From: Runella slithyformis DSM 19594
GTDB taxonomy: Bacteria; Bacteroidota; Bacteroidia; Cytophagales; Spirosomataceae
Reading direction: 5' to 3'
Assembly: GCF_000218895.1 (NCBI RefSeq)
Contig: NC_015703.1
Coordinates: forward strand, 2,989,001 to 3,053,000
Length of the DNA: 64,000 nucleotides
Shown: positions 8,103 through 17,676 of the stretch, in pieces
Position numbering within the stretch: position 1 is the first letter of the stretch
Layout of the letters: every line of letters starts with the position of its first letter
Program-made: the position numbers and the translations under genes
Notes under the pieces: generated by a model
The model's input: the letters and a program-made list of their open reading frames with translations, nothing else
The model's database searches: none
Told to the model about the DNA's origin: nothing

Positions 8103-9467
8103 TTATTTTTTTAGATCGGTATAGTTTTTGAAGAACAATGGTATAGTTTCGATTCCTTTATAAAAGTTAAACAGACCATAACTTTCGTTGGGAGAATGGA
8201 GTGCGTCTATATCCAACCCAAAGCCCATCAGGATGGATTTTACACCCAGTTCCTGTTCAAACAGGGCCACAATGGGAATGCTGCCGCCTCCGCGGGTAGG
8301 TACGGGCTGTTTGCCGCCCCAGGCTTCTTTCATGGCCAGCTCGGCGGCCTTGTATTCTATGGAATCTACCGGCGTGACGTAGGGCAGACCGCCGTGGTGG
8401 GGCTTTACCACCACCTTTACCGACGGAGGGGCGATCGACAGGAAATGCTTTGTAAACATATCAAGGATCTCGTCATTGTTTTGGTCGGGCACGAGGCGCA
8501 TGCTGATTTTGGCGTAAGCTTTGGACGGTAAGACCGTTTTGGCCCCTTCTCCGGTATAGCCGCCCCAGATGCCGTTCACGTCGAGGGTAGGGCGAATCCC
8601 GGTACGCTCAATGGTCGTGTACCCGGTTTCTCCTTCTATCTCATCAATGGCCAGATCACGTTTGTACTCATCGAGGTCAAACGGTGCTTCGTTCATAAGG
8701 CTCCGTTCGTCGGCGCTCAGTTCCTGTACCTTATCATAAAAGCCCGGAATCGTGATATGATTGTTTTCGTCTTTCAGCGAAGCGATCATTTCGCACAACA
8801 CGTTGATGGGGTTGGCAACGGCCCCGCCGTATACGCCGGAGTGCAGATCACGATTGGCGCCCGTTACTTCCACTTCCAGGTACGTCAGCCCGCGCAACCC
8901 TACTTCAATCGAAGGGACGTCGTTGGCAATGATGCTCGTGTCTGAGATCAGGATCACATCAGCGTTGAGTTTTTCTTTGTTTTCACGCACAAAGTCTCCC
9001 AAGTGGTCAGAGCCTACCTCTTCTTCGCCTTCGATCATGATCTTGACGTTGCAGGTAAGATTGCCCGTCGCCACCATGGTTTCGAGGGCTTTGATGTGCA
9101 TGTAAAATTGCCCTTTGTCATCGCATGACCCGCGCGCATAAATGCGCTCATTGCGGATGGTCGGCTCAAAGGGAGGCGTTTCCCAGAGTTCATAGGGGTC
9201 GGCCGGCTGCACGTCGTAGTGTCCATACACCAGTACGGTAGGTAAGGCCGGGTCGATGAGCTTTTCGCCGTAGACGATCGGATGGCCGGGAGTTTCGTGG
9301 ATCTCGGCCAAGTCGGCTCCGGCTTTCAAAATGGCTTCTTTGACGGCTTCGGCGCAGCGGCGCATATCGCCTTTGAACTTGGGGTCAGCACTGACGGATG
9401 GAATACGGAGCAAGTCAAACAGCTCGCTCAGGAATCTATCTTTGTTTTGTTCGATGTATGCTTTCAT
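8103..9467 (-). CDS. M20 family dipeptidase
   Basis: Zinc-dependent cytosolic peptidase of the M20 (carnosinase/CNDP-like) group, which cleaves dipeptides. Start chosen at ATG 9467 (MKAYIEQNKD); an upstream in-frame ATG would add 18 residues of poor quality. From this start the protein has 454 residues with the zinc site YGHYDVQPADP (His83, Asp85), the bridging Asp in RGSCDDKG (116-117) and the catalytic EGEEEVGS near 147-153. A dimerisation lid domain lies in the middle, with LHSGVYGG. Substrate preference is not visible. Confidence 0.93.
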   Translation of the reverse strand: MKAYIEQNKDRFLSELFDLLRIPSVSADPKFKGDMRRCAEAVKEAILKAGADLAEIHETPGHPIVYGEKLIDPALPTVLVYGHYDVQPADPYELWETPPFEPTIRNERIYARGSCDDKGQFYMHIKALETMVATGNLTCNVKIMIEGEEEVGSDHLGDFVRENKEKLNADVILISDTSIIANDVPSIEVGLRGLTYLEVEVTGANRDLHSGVYGGAVANPINVLCEMIASLKDENNHITIPGFYDKVQELSADERSLMNEAPFDLDEYKRDLAIDEIEGETGYTTIERTGIRPTLDVNGIWGGYTGEGAKTVLPSKAYAKISMRLVPDQNNDEILDMFTKHFLSIAPPSVKVVVKPHHGGLPYVTPVDSIEYKAAELAMKEAWGGKQPVPTRGGGSIPIVALFEQELGVKSILMGFGLDIDALHSPNESYGLFNFYKGIETIPLFFKNYTDLKK

Positions 9468-9576
9468 TTGTTGGAATAGATAAAAAGACCGTTCTTCTTT
9501 AGTGGAATCCGTTTGCCCCAAAGTTAGTGGGGTAAACGGATTTTAGCGACTTATTTTACCCAAAAAAATAACCGAT

Positions 9577-10524
9577 ATGGAAGAATACGACCGCATTAAC
9601 CGTGAGCTTCAACAACTTCAATCTCAAATTGTTGAAAAGCAATGGATCGAAAAACGTTTGCATGAAATCAGTGCCGAGCTCATTCACCAAAAAGAGCAGA
9701 CAGCACATTTGAAGCTTCAACTCGACAAAGAGCAGAACGATGTCAAAAATCTGGAAAGTCTTTCGTTGGCGGGTTTGTTTTATTCATTACTGGGAAATAA
9801 AGACCGGCAATTGGAAAAAGAACGGCAGGAAGCCCTGATGATGCAATTGAAATACGACGAAGCGCAGCAATCATTGGTATTGAAGGAAGCGGATCTTCAG
9901 AAGCTTACAAAGCGGATGCAGCACATAGGAGAGGCGGAAAAAACGCTTGATGCTACGTTGGAAATTAAACTTTCTCTTTTGCTGTCAGCCCCAAATGCCG
10001 TTGCTCAAAAACTAAAAAAACTCCATGAACAAGGGCGGACGCTACAGAAAGAGAAACAGGAAATAGGGGAGGCACTCGACGCTGCCAACGCGTATCTGCA
10101 ACTGTTGGATACGCTGATCAGGCAACTGCGCAGTGCGAAGAATTGGGGCACGTGGGATGTATTGGGGGGCGGAATGCTGAGCAGTTATGTAAAACAACAG
10201 CGACTGAATGAAGTACGCAACACGGTAAATTCACTGCGCCATTATGAATCGAATTTTCGGAGAGAATTGTCTGAGGTCAGGCAATCCATAGCTTTAAACG
10301 TAGAAGTCAGCAGCTTTGAGGGAATGTTGGATATGTTTTTTGATAACCTCATCACGGACTGGATCGTGCAGCAACGTATTAATCGTTCGTTGGCGAGTGC
10401 TCTAAAAGCGTACGATGAGGTTGTACACATTGTATCAGCTTTAAAAGTAAAATATCAACAAATGAACGAACGGATAGAAACCGGAGAAGCTGCGTTTCGA
10501 AAAGAAATTATGGACGTAAAATGA
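9577..10524 (+). CDS. Coiled-coil protein of unknown function
   Basis: A 315-residue soluble protein, almost entirely heptad-rich helix in residues 1-120, with Glu, Gln, Lys and Leu dominant. A short break occurs at residues 60-72 (LSLAGLFYSLLGNKDRQ), a hydrophobic hairpin-like segment followed by a second coiled coil and a helical C-terminal half (WGTWDVLGGGMLSSYVK and after). No signal peptide or membrane segment. Similar proteins occur in Bacteroidota and Firmicutes without a known role. It is monocistronic, divergent from the dipeptidase. Confidence 0.7.
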   Translation: MEEYDRINRELQQLQSQIVEKQWIEKRLHEISAELIHQKEQTAHLKLQLDKEQNDVKNLESLSLAGLFYSLLGNKDRQLEKERQEALMMQLKYDEAQQSLVLKEADLQKLTKRMQHIGEAEKTLDATLEIKLSLLLSAPNAVAQKLKKLHEQGRTLQKEKQEIGEALDAANAYLQLLDTLIRQLRSAKNWGTWDVLGGGMLSSYVKQQRLNEVRNTVNSLRHYESNFRRELSEVRQSIALNVEVSSFEGMLDMFFDNLITDWIVQQRINRSLASALKAYDEVVHIVSALKVKYQQMNERIETGEAAFRKEIMDVK

Positions 10525-10634
10525 GTTTCTCCGAGAGGCGGGAATAGTAAGGTAAGTGGCGGGTATTGGGCAAAAACGGTTAAATTGCCTTCGATTAGTT
10601 AAACCTGTGATGAACCATACACATTTTTGCTTCC

Positions 10635-10955
10635 ATGAAAGCTATTCAGCGTTATTGTTTTCCGCGCTTACGGGCGTTTTTGGTGGTGCTTGCCACAATG
10701 TATTGTGTATCAGTATTTTCTCAAAATGTAAAAGCGTCTCCCCGGCATGTAGTGGCTACGGATATCAACCCGGCTCGGTACTTTGGCGTAACCGTCGCCA
10801 ATGGCATGGTGGGGCTGGTCTCTTCTCCGCAGCCCAGGCAGGTGCAGGATGTGGTACTCAACGGCGTGTATGATTATTACCAACGCGGACGGGTGTCCAA
10901 CATCCTGAAATCTTTCAATCACGTCAATATGTATTTGGACGTGGACCGGCGGTAA
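10635..10955 (+). pseudogene. Remnant of a secreted GH65-type glycoside hydrolase/phosphorylase N-terminus
   Basis: After a signal peptide ending VFSQ, the segment TDINPARYFGVTVANGMVGL and the later VVLNGVYDYY plus SNILKSFNHVNMYLDVD match the beginning of the N-terminal beta-sandwich domain of GH65-like proteins, which are normally 650-800 residues. Here the frame ends after 106 residues. Just past the stop, short matches to the expected continuation appear in other frames (NYR, then SVLDIK), followed by a terminator-like hairpin, so the gene is a 3'-truncated fragment. It could still make a short exported peptide, but no function is likely. Confidence 0.75.
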
Positions 10956-10992
10956 AGAAGGTTCGCGGAATTACCGCGTCTGTTTTGGACAT

Positions 10993-11032
10993 AAAAAGGG
11001 GCTGCCTCGACATTTCGAAGCTGCCCCTTTTT
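10993..11032 (+). terminator. Terminator-like hairpin after the GH65 remnant
   Basis: AAAAAGGGGC at 10993-11002 pairs with GCCCCTTTTT at 11023-11032, with an interrupted inner stem (TCG/CGA and GC/GC). Works on either strand because of the A and T runs at both sides. Confidence 0.8.
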
Positions 11033-11048
11033 ATGTTGCAGCCTTATG

Positions 11049-11093
11049 AATCGCCCCTGATTAAAAAGGTGACCGCTTCAGGCGGCGATTTTT
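11049..11093 (+). terminator. Second terminator-like hairpin
   Basis: AATCGCC and CCTGA (11049-11060) pair with TCAGG (11078-11082) and GGCGATT (11084-11090), with a single bulged C at 11083, and run into a short T stretch. Only 16 bases downstream of the previous terminator, perhaps the original end of a deleted gene. Confidence 0.5.
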
Positions 11094-11570
11094 GGAGGTC
11101 TATTATGAGTTGCTTTTCTAATACGCAGTGTTGATGGGGTGGCTCGTGCGGTAAATAGTGCCAAGTGTTTGGTTGGCTAAGATATTGATAAGCAGGAAGA
11201 CGCACATTTTATAGATGCCCGATTGCTTAAACAGTATACATTTCAAAATGGCGTTTTGTCCTGATCAGTCATTGCTTCATTCTTGTACTTTTTTAAAACC
11301 TAAGGGCTTTTGTGGCCTGTTTTGCCTGCATAAACGGTACTTTTTAACAATTCCGGAGGGGTAGGAGCTACGTATAAAGAACCGGGTTAGCGAGATATTT
11401 TCCATTTTATATGTCCTGCCTCAACTGTAGAAAAGCTACCTCATTGTGAAAAAAAGCCTACATAAAATTGAATTTTTCGGTGATTAAACCGAGTGGTACG
11501 CAATTTTGAAGGTAGAGGACGGAGAAAAAAATCTCACTTACTGATTTTTCACCTCAATTCATGTAAAGTT

Positions 11571-11744
11571 ATGGCAAATTCAAAAAATAAAGAAGATACG
11601 AACTCTTCCTCTGCGGGAAATGGATCAAGGCAGTCCGGCAAGGGCGCATCCATGGGCGAATCTGAAGCTAAAAACTCAGGCGCAAAAAGTACAACTTCCG
11701 GAGGGAGAGACTCCGGTACCAACAAATCAGGGTCCAAGAAATAA
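11571..11744 (+). CDS. Small Ser/Gly/Lys-rich low-complexity protein
   Basis: Start at ATG 11571, giving 57 residues composed mostly of Ser, Gly, Lys, Asn, Thr and Glu, with no hydrophobic core or signal peptide. Composition resembles small hydrophilic, intrinsically disordered stress-related proteins, but no family motif is seen. An in-frame GTG at 11493 would add 26 residues of unlike composition. A long inverted repeat follows the stop. Could be a true small gene or chance; the uniform composition favours a real disordered protein. Confidence 0.45.
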   Translation: MANSKNKEDTNSSSAGNGSRQSGKGASMGESEAKNSGAKSTTSGGRDSGTNKSGSKK

Positions 11745-11780
11745 GGGGTGACGAAATGCGCCTTTCGAGGTACTTTTTCC

Positions 11781-11848
11781 TGCGTACTGAACTGCCTGTT
11801 GAGAATCAGCTATGTATTCCACCGGTCTCAAAGGCAGTTCAGTACGTA
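11781..11848. repeat. Long inverted repeat (17-bp arms)
   Basis: TGCGTACTGAACTGCCT at 11781-11797 pairs with AGGCAGTTCAGTACGTA at 11832-11848 with one G-T wobble; a further GAGA/TCTC pair lies inside. The loop of about 34 bases and lack of a T-run make it unlike a simple terminator. It sits between the Ser/Gly-rich gene and the glycosyltransferase. Confidence 0.75.
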
Positions 11849-11981
11849 CAATACCATTCTCGGAGAGTCTCAAACGTCGAAAGAAAGGCCGCGTTTTTTA
11901 TGGAACTGTCCGCTCACTATTGCACACTGAATCAATCATTTTCTCTCCTGTTACAATTTTTACACTTTTAATGAATGAATT

Positions 11982-13136
11982 ATGCTTAACGATATCGTAT
12001 GTTTCTGCCATCTGAGATGGAATTTTGTGCACCAGCGTCCGCAACATCTCATGACTCGCTTTGCCAAAAAATCACGTGTTTTTTTTGTCGAAGAACCTGT
12101 TTATTACGACGGGGTGGATAAACTGAGTATTCAGCACCCGCAAAAGAATGTATGGACGGTCGTGCCGTATCTGAATGAGTCGGCCCGTGGCATGGAGGCA
12201 GAGCAACGGCAGATTCGCCTGCTCGCCAACCTGTTTAAAAGTCAACAGATTTACAATTATATTTTTTGGTACTATACCCCTTTGGCCTTGTCGGTCAGCC
12301 GGGGATTTAAAGCAACGTTGACGGTCTATGACTGTATGGACGAGCTTTCGGCCTTCAAATTTGCCCCTGTTGAGTTAAAACTAAAAGAAAAAGAGCTGAT
12401 CGAAAAAGCGGATGTCGTATTTACGGGTGGAAAAAGTATTTATCAATCCAAAAAAAACCTGCATGACTACATTTTCTGCTTCCCGAGCAGTATTGATAAA
12501 GAGCATTTTATGCAGGCGCGGACCCTGACGGAAGAGCCCGCCGACCAAGCCGGTATTCCGCACCCCCGCATCGGTTTTTATGGAGTGGTCGATGAGCGAT
12601 TTGACCTTGACTTGCTGGATAAGGTTTCTGAAATCCGACGGGACTGGCAGTTTGTGATCATCGGTCCGGTCGTTAAAATTGATTCGCACTCTTTGCCTCA
12701 ACGTGAAAACATTCATTATTTGGGCGCAAAGACCTATCAGGAATTACCTCATTATCTTTCGGGTTGGGATATAGCCACCTGTCCTTTTGCCCGGAATGAA
12801 TCCACCCGCTATATCAGTCCTACCAAAACCCCGGAATACCTGGCGGGCGGCAAGCCGGTGATCTCAACGGCTATCAAAGATGTGGTAGATACCTACGGCA
12901 AAAACTCGCTGGTGCATATAATTGATACCCCGGAAGAGTTTATTGCGTGTGCGGAAAATGAATTGAGCCATGCCGAAAAATCAACGTGGATGAAAGAAGT
13001 GGATTATTTTCTGATGGAAGATTCCTGGGATAATACCTGGGAGAGTATGCTTTCGCTCATCAAACATAAATTACGCCAAAAAGCAACTTTTACTAAAATC
13101 GAAAAGACAAAATCGACGCAGGAGATTGCGGCTTGA
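11982..13136 (+). CDS. Glycosyltransferase (GT-B fold, family 1/4-like)
   Basis: A 384-residue cytosolic GT-B protein. The N-terminal LRWNFVHQRPQHL segment is typical of glycosyltransferases found next to UDP-galactopyranose mutase and exopolysaccharide genes. The middle YDCMDELSAFK and the C-terminal donor-binding SPTKTPEYLAGGKPVIST, with the E of the E-x7-E region, fit the family. Here it stands alone, without polysaccharide partners. Donor and acceptor unknown. A 23-bp palindrome follows its stop. Confidence 0.85.
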   Translation: MLNDIVCFCHLRWNFVHQRPQHLMTRFAKKSRVFFVEEPVYYDGVDKLSIQHPQKNVWTVVPYLNESARGMEAEQRQIRLLANLFKSQQIYNYIFWYYTPLALSVSRGFKATLTVYDCMDELSAFKFAPVELKLKEKELIEKADVVFTGGKSIYQSKKNLHDYIFCFPSSIDKEHFMQARTLTEEPADQAGIPHPRIGFYGVVDERFDLDLLDKVSEIRRDWQFVIIGPVVKIDSHSLPQRENIHYLGAKTYQELPHYLSGWDIATCPFARNESTRYISPTKTPEYLAGGKPVISTAIKDVVDTYGKNSLVHIIDTPEEFIACAENELSHAEKSTWMKEVDYFLMEDSWDNTWESMLSLIKHKLRQKATFTKIEKTKSTQEIAA

Positions 13137-13163
13137 GTGTCGGCCATATAGGTAGAAAGGCTT

Positions 13164-13213
13164 CCAATAATTCCTGAGTAAGAACGATACCGTTCTTACT
13201 CAGGAATTATTGG
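13164..13213. terminator. Perfect 23-bp palindrome between convergent genes
   Basis: CCAATAATTCCTGAGTAAGA with ACG (13164-13186) is exactly complementary to 13191-13213, leaving a 4-base loop ATAC. It lies between the stop of the glycosyltransferase and the stop of the response regulator, so bidirectional termination is the likely role, although neither side has a long T-run. Confidence 0.75.
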
Positions 13214-13270
13214 TTATACATTTGTCAGGGCAGGTAAGCAATCAAGCGGTGCAGAAGAAAAAGGAGACTG

Positions 13271-13669
13271 TCAGACGGATGTTTTCGCGGACAATAATAC
13301 GGCTACGATTCTGATGATCTCCTCAAAAGAGTTGGGTTTTGTAATAAACTGACGGGCACCGAGCTGTTTCGTTTCCTGAATATCTATCTCCATTTTAGAG
13401 GTAGTGTAGATGATAACGGGAATGTCGTTGAGCAAACCGAGTTGTTTTAGTCGTGTCAAAAAAACTTTCCCGTTCATTCGCGGCATGTTCAGGTCTAAAA
13501 AAATCAATTGAGGGAGTTTATGTAATGTATGCAACATATCCAGGGCTTCTTCACCGTTTTTAGCACTGAAACAATGGACCGATTTATCTACCTCTTTGAT
13601 CGCCTCTCTCAACAATTCCTGATCTTCCATGTCATCATCCACGATTAAGATTGTAGCTATTGGAGTCAT
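13271..13669 (-). CDS. Single-domain CheY-like response regulator
   Basis: A 132-residue receiver domain without output domain. The acidic pocket is DDD at 11-13, phosphoacceptor Asp59 (LIFLDLNMP), Thr90 and Lys111 (ITKPNS). It belongs to the Rcp1-like group often partnered with PAS-containing histidine kinases. It is divergent from the CheB-CheR-PAS-kinase gene across a 215-base spacer, and that kinase has no receiver of its own, so it is a plausible phosphoacceptor. That pairing is inference. Confidence 0.9.
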   Translation of the reverse strand: MTPIATILIVDDDMEDQELLREAIKEVDKSVHCFSAKNGEEALDMLHTLHKLPQLIFLDLNMPRMNGKVFLTRLKQLGLLNDIPVIIYTTSKMEIDIQETKQLGARQFITKPNSFEEIIRIVAVLLSAKTSV

Positions 13670-13884
13670 CTTAAAGGTGGTATAATTTATTTAACAATAG
13701 TGTGTATGTAGTGAGTAATAAGCAAAATTAGGAATACTTTTTATTATTTTCAGGATATTTTTCCTTTTTTTTGAGAGAATTTCACCAAATATGCAGCCGT
13801 CTCGGCTACTAATAGATAGCTGTATACGTTGGTATGAATCGTTTACTGAAAGAAGAATGTACAGCGTTGAAATAAAGCAATATC

Positions 13885-16800
13885 ATGGCCAACAAAACAG
13901 CTTCACCATCGGAAGGAGAGAAAGAAAATGTGCCGATTGTGGCTATTGGAGCCTCTGCCGGCGGCTTGGATGCCGTTTCGGAGTTGTTGCGGCATCTATC
14001 GCCGACTACGAACATGTGCTATGTGTATGTGCAGCATCCGGACCCCTCCCAAGATAACAGGCTATCGGCTGTATTGAGCAAAGTTACGCAGATGACCGTG
14101 CGGGATGCCGAGTACGAAATGCCGCTCCGTCCCAATGAAGTGTACGTTATTCCGCCCGATAAAGACATGGAAATCATCGATGGATTACTGGTACACCGTC
14201 CGCGCAATGAGGAGACTTTTATGCACATGCCCATTGATCGTTTCTTTGTCTCTCTTTCCGAACGCCAAAGAGAAGGTGCCATTGCATTGCTTTTGTCCGG
14301 AATGGGCACTGACGGCACTCTGGGCCTGAAAGCCGTCAAAATGTCGGGAGGGATCACTTTTGCCCAAGATGAAACGGCGCGATTTCGCAGTATGCCGATG
14401 GCCGCGATTGGGGAAGGAGTGGTAGATATGGTGATGTCGCCGGAGGATATGGCCCGGGAAATAGGGCGATTAAGCCAAAAAGCCACTGTTTTTTTGCGGG
14501 TCAAAGAGGATGGATCCGGCAATGAAGAAGATGCCGATACCGACCTGCGCATCATTCTTCAACTCCTGCTGAAAGCAACGGGGGTGGATTTCAGCCATTA
14601 TAAAATAAATACCATTCAGCGCCGGATCAACCGGCGAATCGTACTTTACCGGTTAGAATCACTGCGCGATTATGCAAAGTACCTGCGCGAGCATCCGCTC
14701 GAAGTGGGCATCCTGTACAATGATCTGTTGATCAATGTGACCCAGTTTTTCCGTGACCAAGAGACTGTCTCTTACCTTCAAAAGGTCATATTACCCCAGA
14801 TCATCCACATCAAGCCTGCTCAGGAACCGATACGGATTTGGGTGCCCGCCTGCGCTACGGGTGAAGAGGCCTACTCCCTGGCCATGCTTCTGATGGAAGT
14901 GTTTGAGGAATTGTCGATCAGCAGACCGATTCAGATCTTTGCCACCGACCTGAGTGAAATCGCCATCGCGAAGGCACGCCTCGGAACCTACACCCAATCG
15001 GAACTGCTCGGGGTATCCCCAAAACGATTGCAGCGTTTTTTTACGAAAGCAGATGATCAGTACCGCATCATCAGGCACATTCGGGATGTGTGCGTTTTTG
15101 CTCCTCATAATCTTTTTAAAGATCCGCCTTTTTCCCGTCTTGATCTCATCAGTTGTTGCAATCTGTTTATTTACCTGGACACTACGCTGCAAAAACAGGC
15201 GATTTCCATTTTTCATTATGCCCTCAATGCTGCCGGCTTTCTGCAATTGGGCAAGTCTGAAACCATCGGCGGGGCGGGGGCTATTTTTGCGCAGGTGGAA
15301 AAGTCAGTCAAAATCTATGTCCGAAAAAACGATACGGCGGTGCTGCCCTCCCTGCAAATAAACTCCCGAAGCAGAGAGTCAGATCGGACAGGAAGCAGCA
15401 GCCGGCGGGGATTTACGCTGAAAGAAACGGTCTTCAACAGCAATGAGTTGGATAAGGAAGTGGATGCCCTTTTACTGGCTCAGTATGTGCCGGCGAGTGT
15501 AGTGGTCAATCAGGATTTGGATATTTTGCAGTTTAGGGGTTCTACAGGATTGTTTCTCGAACCCTCTCCGGGCAAGGCCAGTCTCAACTTGCTCAAAATG
15601 GCCCGCCCTGATCTGGTCTTTGAATTGCGCAGTTTGGTACATAAAGTCAAAAAAACGGGCAAAACGGCACACAAGACGGGTTTGGAACTCAACGTCAAAG
15701 GAAACGTTCATCAGGTAGAAGTGGAAGCCTTGCCGCTGAGAAACGAGGCCGCGGAGCGGCTGATATTAATTGTTTTTCGGGAAATTCCCCTCACCGACGT
15801 TTCGCTACGCCCTTCGGTGGCCCGTGACCGGCGCATCCGGCAATTGGAAGAAGAGCTGGCGCTGGCGCGGGAAGATATGCGTTCCATCATTGAAGACCAG
15901 GAGGCCAATAATGAGGAGTTGCAATCGGCCAATGAGGAGATCGTGAGCAGCAATGAAGAGTTGCAGAGCATCAACGAAGAGCTGGAAACGAGCAAAGAAG
16001 AAATAGAATCGACCAATGAAGAACTCATTACGATCAATCAGGAGTTGCAGCTGCGCAATGACCAATTGAGCGAAGCACAGGAATATGCTAATGTCATCTT
16101 TGGCACAATACGGGAGGCCACGCTCATGCTGGATCGCAGTTTACGGGTTCGCAGTGCCAACGTGGCCTTCTATAAGACCTTCCATGCCCGGGCCGAAGAG
16201 ACAGAAGGCCGCCTGATCTATGAACTGGACGAACGCCAGTGGGATATTCCCGAACTGCGCCATCTTTTGGAAAACATTATTCCGTACAAAGGGCATTTTC
16301 AGGGGTTTGAAGTACGACATACGTTTCCCGGCGTGGGCGAAAAAATAATGATGCTCAACGCCAAGATGGTTATGCAGCAGCCGAATCGCCAGGAAATGAT
16401 CCTGCTGGTGATCGAGGATATTACCGAGCACAGACAGGTGCAGCGCCTGTTGGAAGAGCGTGAGGCGTGGTTTCACGGGATGGCCGACAACGCCCCCGTG
16501 CTCATCCGGGTGGCCGGTACCGATGGGTTGTATAACTTTTTCAATAAGACCTGGCTGGAATTTACGGGGCGTACCATGGAAGAAGAAACGGGCCACGGTT
16601 GGACGCAGCGCATTCAGCCCGATGATCGGGAATGCTATCAGCAACTTTACGATGAGCATTTTCACAGCCGGCAGCCGTACCGTACCGAATACCGCCTGAT
16701 GCGGCATGACGGAGCATACCGCTGGATGCTCGAAAACGGGAAACCGCTCTTTTCGATAGACGGGGAATTTATCGGTTATATGGGTACCTGTGCCGAAGTT

Positions 16801-17640
16801 CACGATCAAAAAATGGAAAATGAAGTACTGGAAGCCAAAGTAAAACAACGAACGCAGGATTTATACGAAGCCAATGCCAACCTGAAGCGGTCTAACGAAG
16901 AGCTCCGCCAATATGCCTATATCGCCAGCCATGATCTGCAGGAACCCCTACGTAAGATCGTGACTTTTTCGGGACGTATTCAGAAAAAATTTGCCGAATC
17001 ACTGCCTGAGCAGGGGCATGAATACCTGGCCAAGATCGTGACCTCGGCGCAGCGCATGACCCGCCTGATCGATGATCTGCTCACTTTTTCGCGTACGATC
17101 CATCAAAACAAAAACTTTGTTACGGTCGACCTCAATGAGGTTCTTCGGGGGGTGCTTCAGGATTTTGATCTCACCATTTCCGAAAAAAATGCAGCCGTCC
17201 GGGCGGCCCACTTGCCTACAATAGAGGCTGTACCGCTCCAAATGGCACAACTTTTTTATAATCTTGTAGGCAATGCATTAAAATTTACATCCGGCTCCAA
17301 ACCGCCGCTGATCAGCATTGAGGCAAAAGAGGCCACTGTAGAAGAAGTACACCATCATATTTCGCAGGCAGCGCCCGGTGTGTACTGGAAAATCAGCGTT
17401 CGAGACAATGGCATCGGTTTTGATCCGGCGTATTCGGAGCAGATCTTTTCGATTTTTCAGCGCCTGCACGACCGCGACACTTACATGGGCACCGGTATCG
17501 GTCTGGCACTTTGCCGGCGTATCATTAATAACCACGACGGAGATCTATATGCCGAAGGGAAAGAAGGAGAGGGGGCGATATTTCATTTATTACTTCCTGC
17601 CAAACAGAGTCAGACGGAACGGAAGTTTTCTGAATCATAA
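13885..17640 (+). CDS. CheB-CheR-coiled coil-PAS-histidine kinase fusion protein
   Basis: A 1251-residue cytosolic hybrid. Residues about 15-195 are a CheB methylesterase domain with the catalytic triad Ser24 (GASAGG), His51 (VQHPDP) and Asp143 (GMGTDGT). About 215-480 is a CheR methyltransferase with WVPACATGEEAYSLA as the SAM-binding loop. Residues 650-735 form a coiled coil with repeats of NEELQS/NEEL. Two PAS domains follow, then a HisKA helix with His1016 (ASHDLQEPLRK) and an ATPase domain ending with GTGIGLALCRR. No receiver or membrane segment exists. No chemoreceptor, CheA or CheW gene is nearby, so the target of methylation is unknown. This architecture is known in Bacteroidota, cyanobacteria and others, but its role is poorly defined. 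Confidence 0.93.
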   Translation: MANKTASPSEGEKENVPIVAIGASAGGLDAVSELLRHLSPTTNMCYVYVQHPDPSQDNRLSAVLSKVTQMTVRDAEYEMPLRPNEVYVIPPDKDMEIIDGLLVHRPRNEETFMHMPIDRFFVSLSERQREGAIALLLSGMGTDGTLGLKAVKMSGGITFAQDETARFRSMPMAAIGEGVVDMVMSPEDMAREIGRLSQKATVFLRVKEDGSGNEEDADTDLRIILQLLLKATGVDFSHYKINTIQRRINRRIVLYRLESLRDYAKYLREHPLEVGILYNDLLINVTQFFRDQETVSYLQKVILPQIIHIKPAQEPIRIWVPACATGEEAYSLAMLLMEVFEELSISRPIQIFATDLSEIAIAKARLGTYTQSELLGVSPKRLQRFFTKADDQYRIIRHIRDVCVFAPHNLFKDPPFSRLDLISCCNLFIYLDTTLQKQAISIFHYALNAAGFLQLGKSETIGGAGAIFAQVEKSVKIYVRKNDTAVLPSLQINSRSRESDRTGSSSRRGFTLKETVFNSNELDKEVDALLLAQYVPASVVVNQDLDILQFRGSTGLFLEPSPGKASLNLLKMARPDLVFELRSLVHKVKKTGKTAHKTGLELNVKGNVHQVEVEALPLRNEAAERLILIVFREIPLTDVSLRPSVARDRRIRQLEEELALAREDMRSIIEDQEANNEELQSANEEIVSSNEELQSINEELETSKEEIESTNEELITINQELQLRNDQLSEAQEYANVIFGTIREATLMLDRSLRVRSANVAFYKTFHARAEETEGRLIYELDERQWDIPELRHLLENIIPYKGHFQGFEVRHTFPGVGEKIMMLNAKMVMQQPNRQEMILLVIEDITEHRQVQRLLEEREAWFHGMADNAPVLIRVAGTDGLYNFFNKTWLEFTGRTMEEETGHGWTQRIQPDDRECYQQLYDEHFHSRQPYRTEYRLMRHDGAYRWMLENGKPLFSIDGEFIGYMGTCAEVHDQKMENEVLEAKVKQRTQDLYEANANLKRSNEELRQYAYIASHDLQEPLRKIVTFSGRIQKKFAESLPEQGHEYLAKIVTSAQRMTRLIDDLLTFSRTIHQNKNFVTVDLNEVLRGVLQDFDLTISEKNAAVRAAHLPTIEAVPLQMAQLFYNLVGNALKFTSGSKPPLISIEAKEATVEEVHHHISQAAPGVYWKISVRDNGIGFDPAYSEQIFSIFQRLHDRDTYMGTGIGLALCRRIINNHDGDLYAEGKEGEGAIFHLLLPAKQSQTERKFSES

Positions 17641-17676
17641 TGGCGGTATATAAGTTTGAGATCATCAAGAGCTGTT

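Larger units (their letters stand above)
10956..11570. other. 615-base spacer after the GH65 remnant
   Basis: No convincing gene. It contains two hairpins near its left end (10993-11032 and 11049-11090), then low-information AT-rich sequence without recognisable repeats. Given the truncated GH65 fragment at its left edge, it may be a scar of a deletion, but no transposon ends were seen. Confidence 0.5.

Noticed and set aside
10956-11570. Insertion sequence remnant
   Set aside because: No transposase fragment, terminal inverted repeats or target duplication could be found around the truncated GH65 gene.
11748-12015. Several short overlapping frames ahead of the glycosyltransferase
   Set aside because: They run through the 17-bp inverted repeat in different frames; none has coding-like composition.
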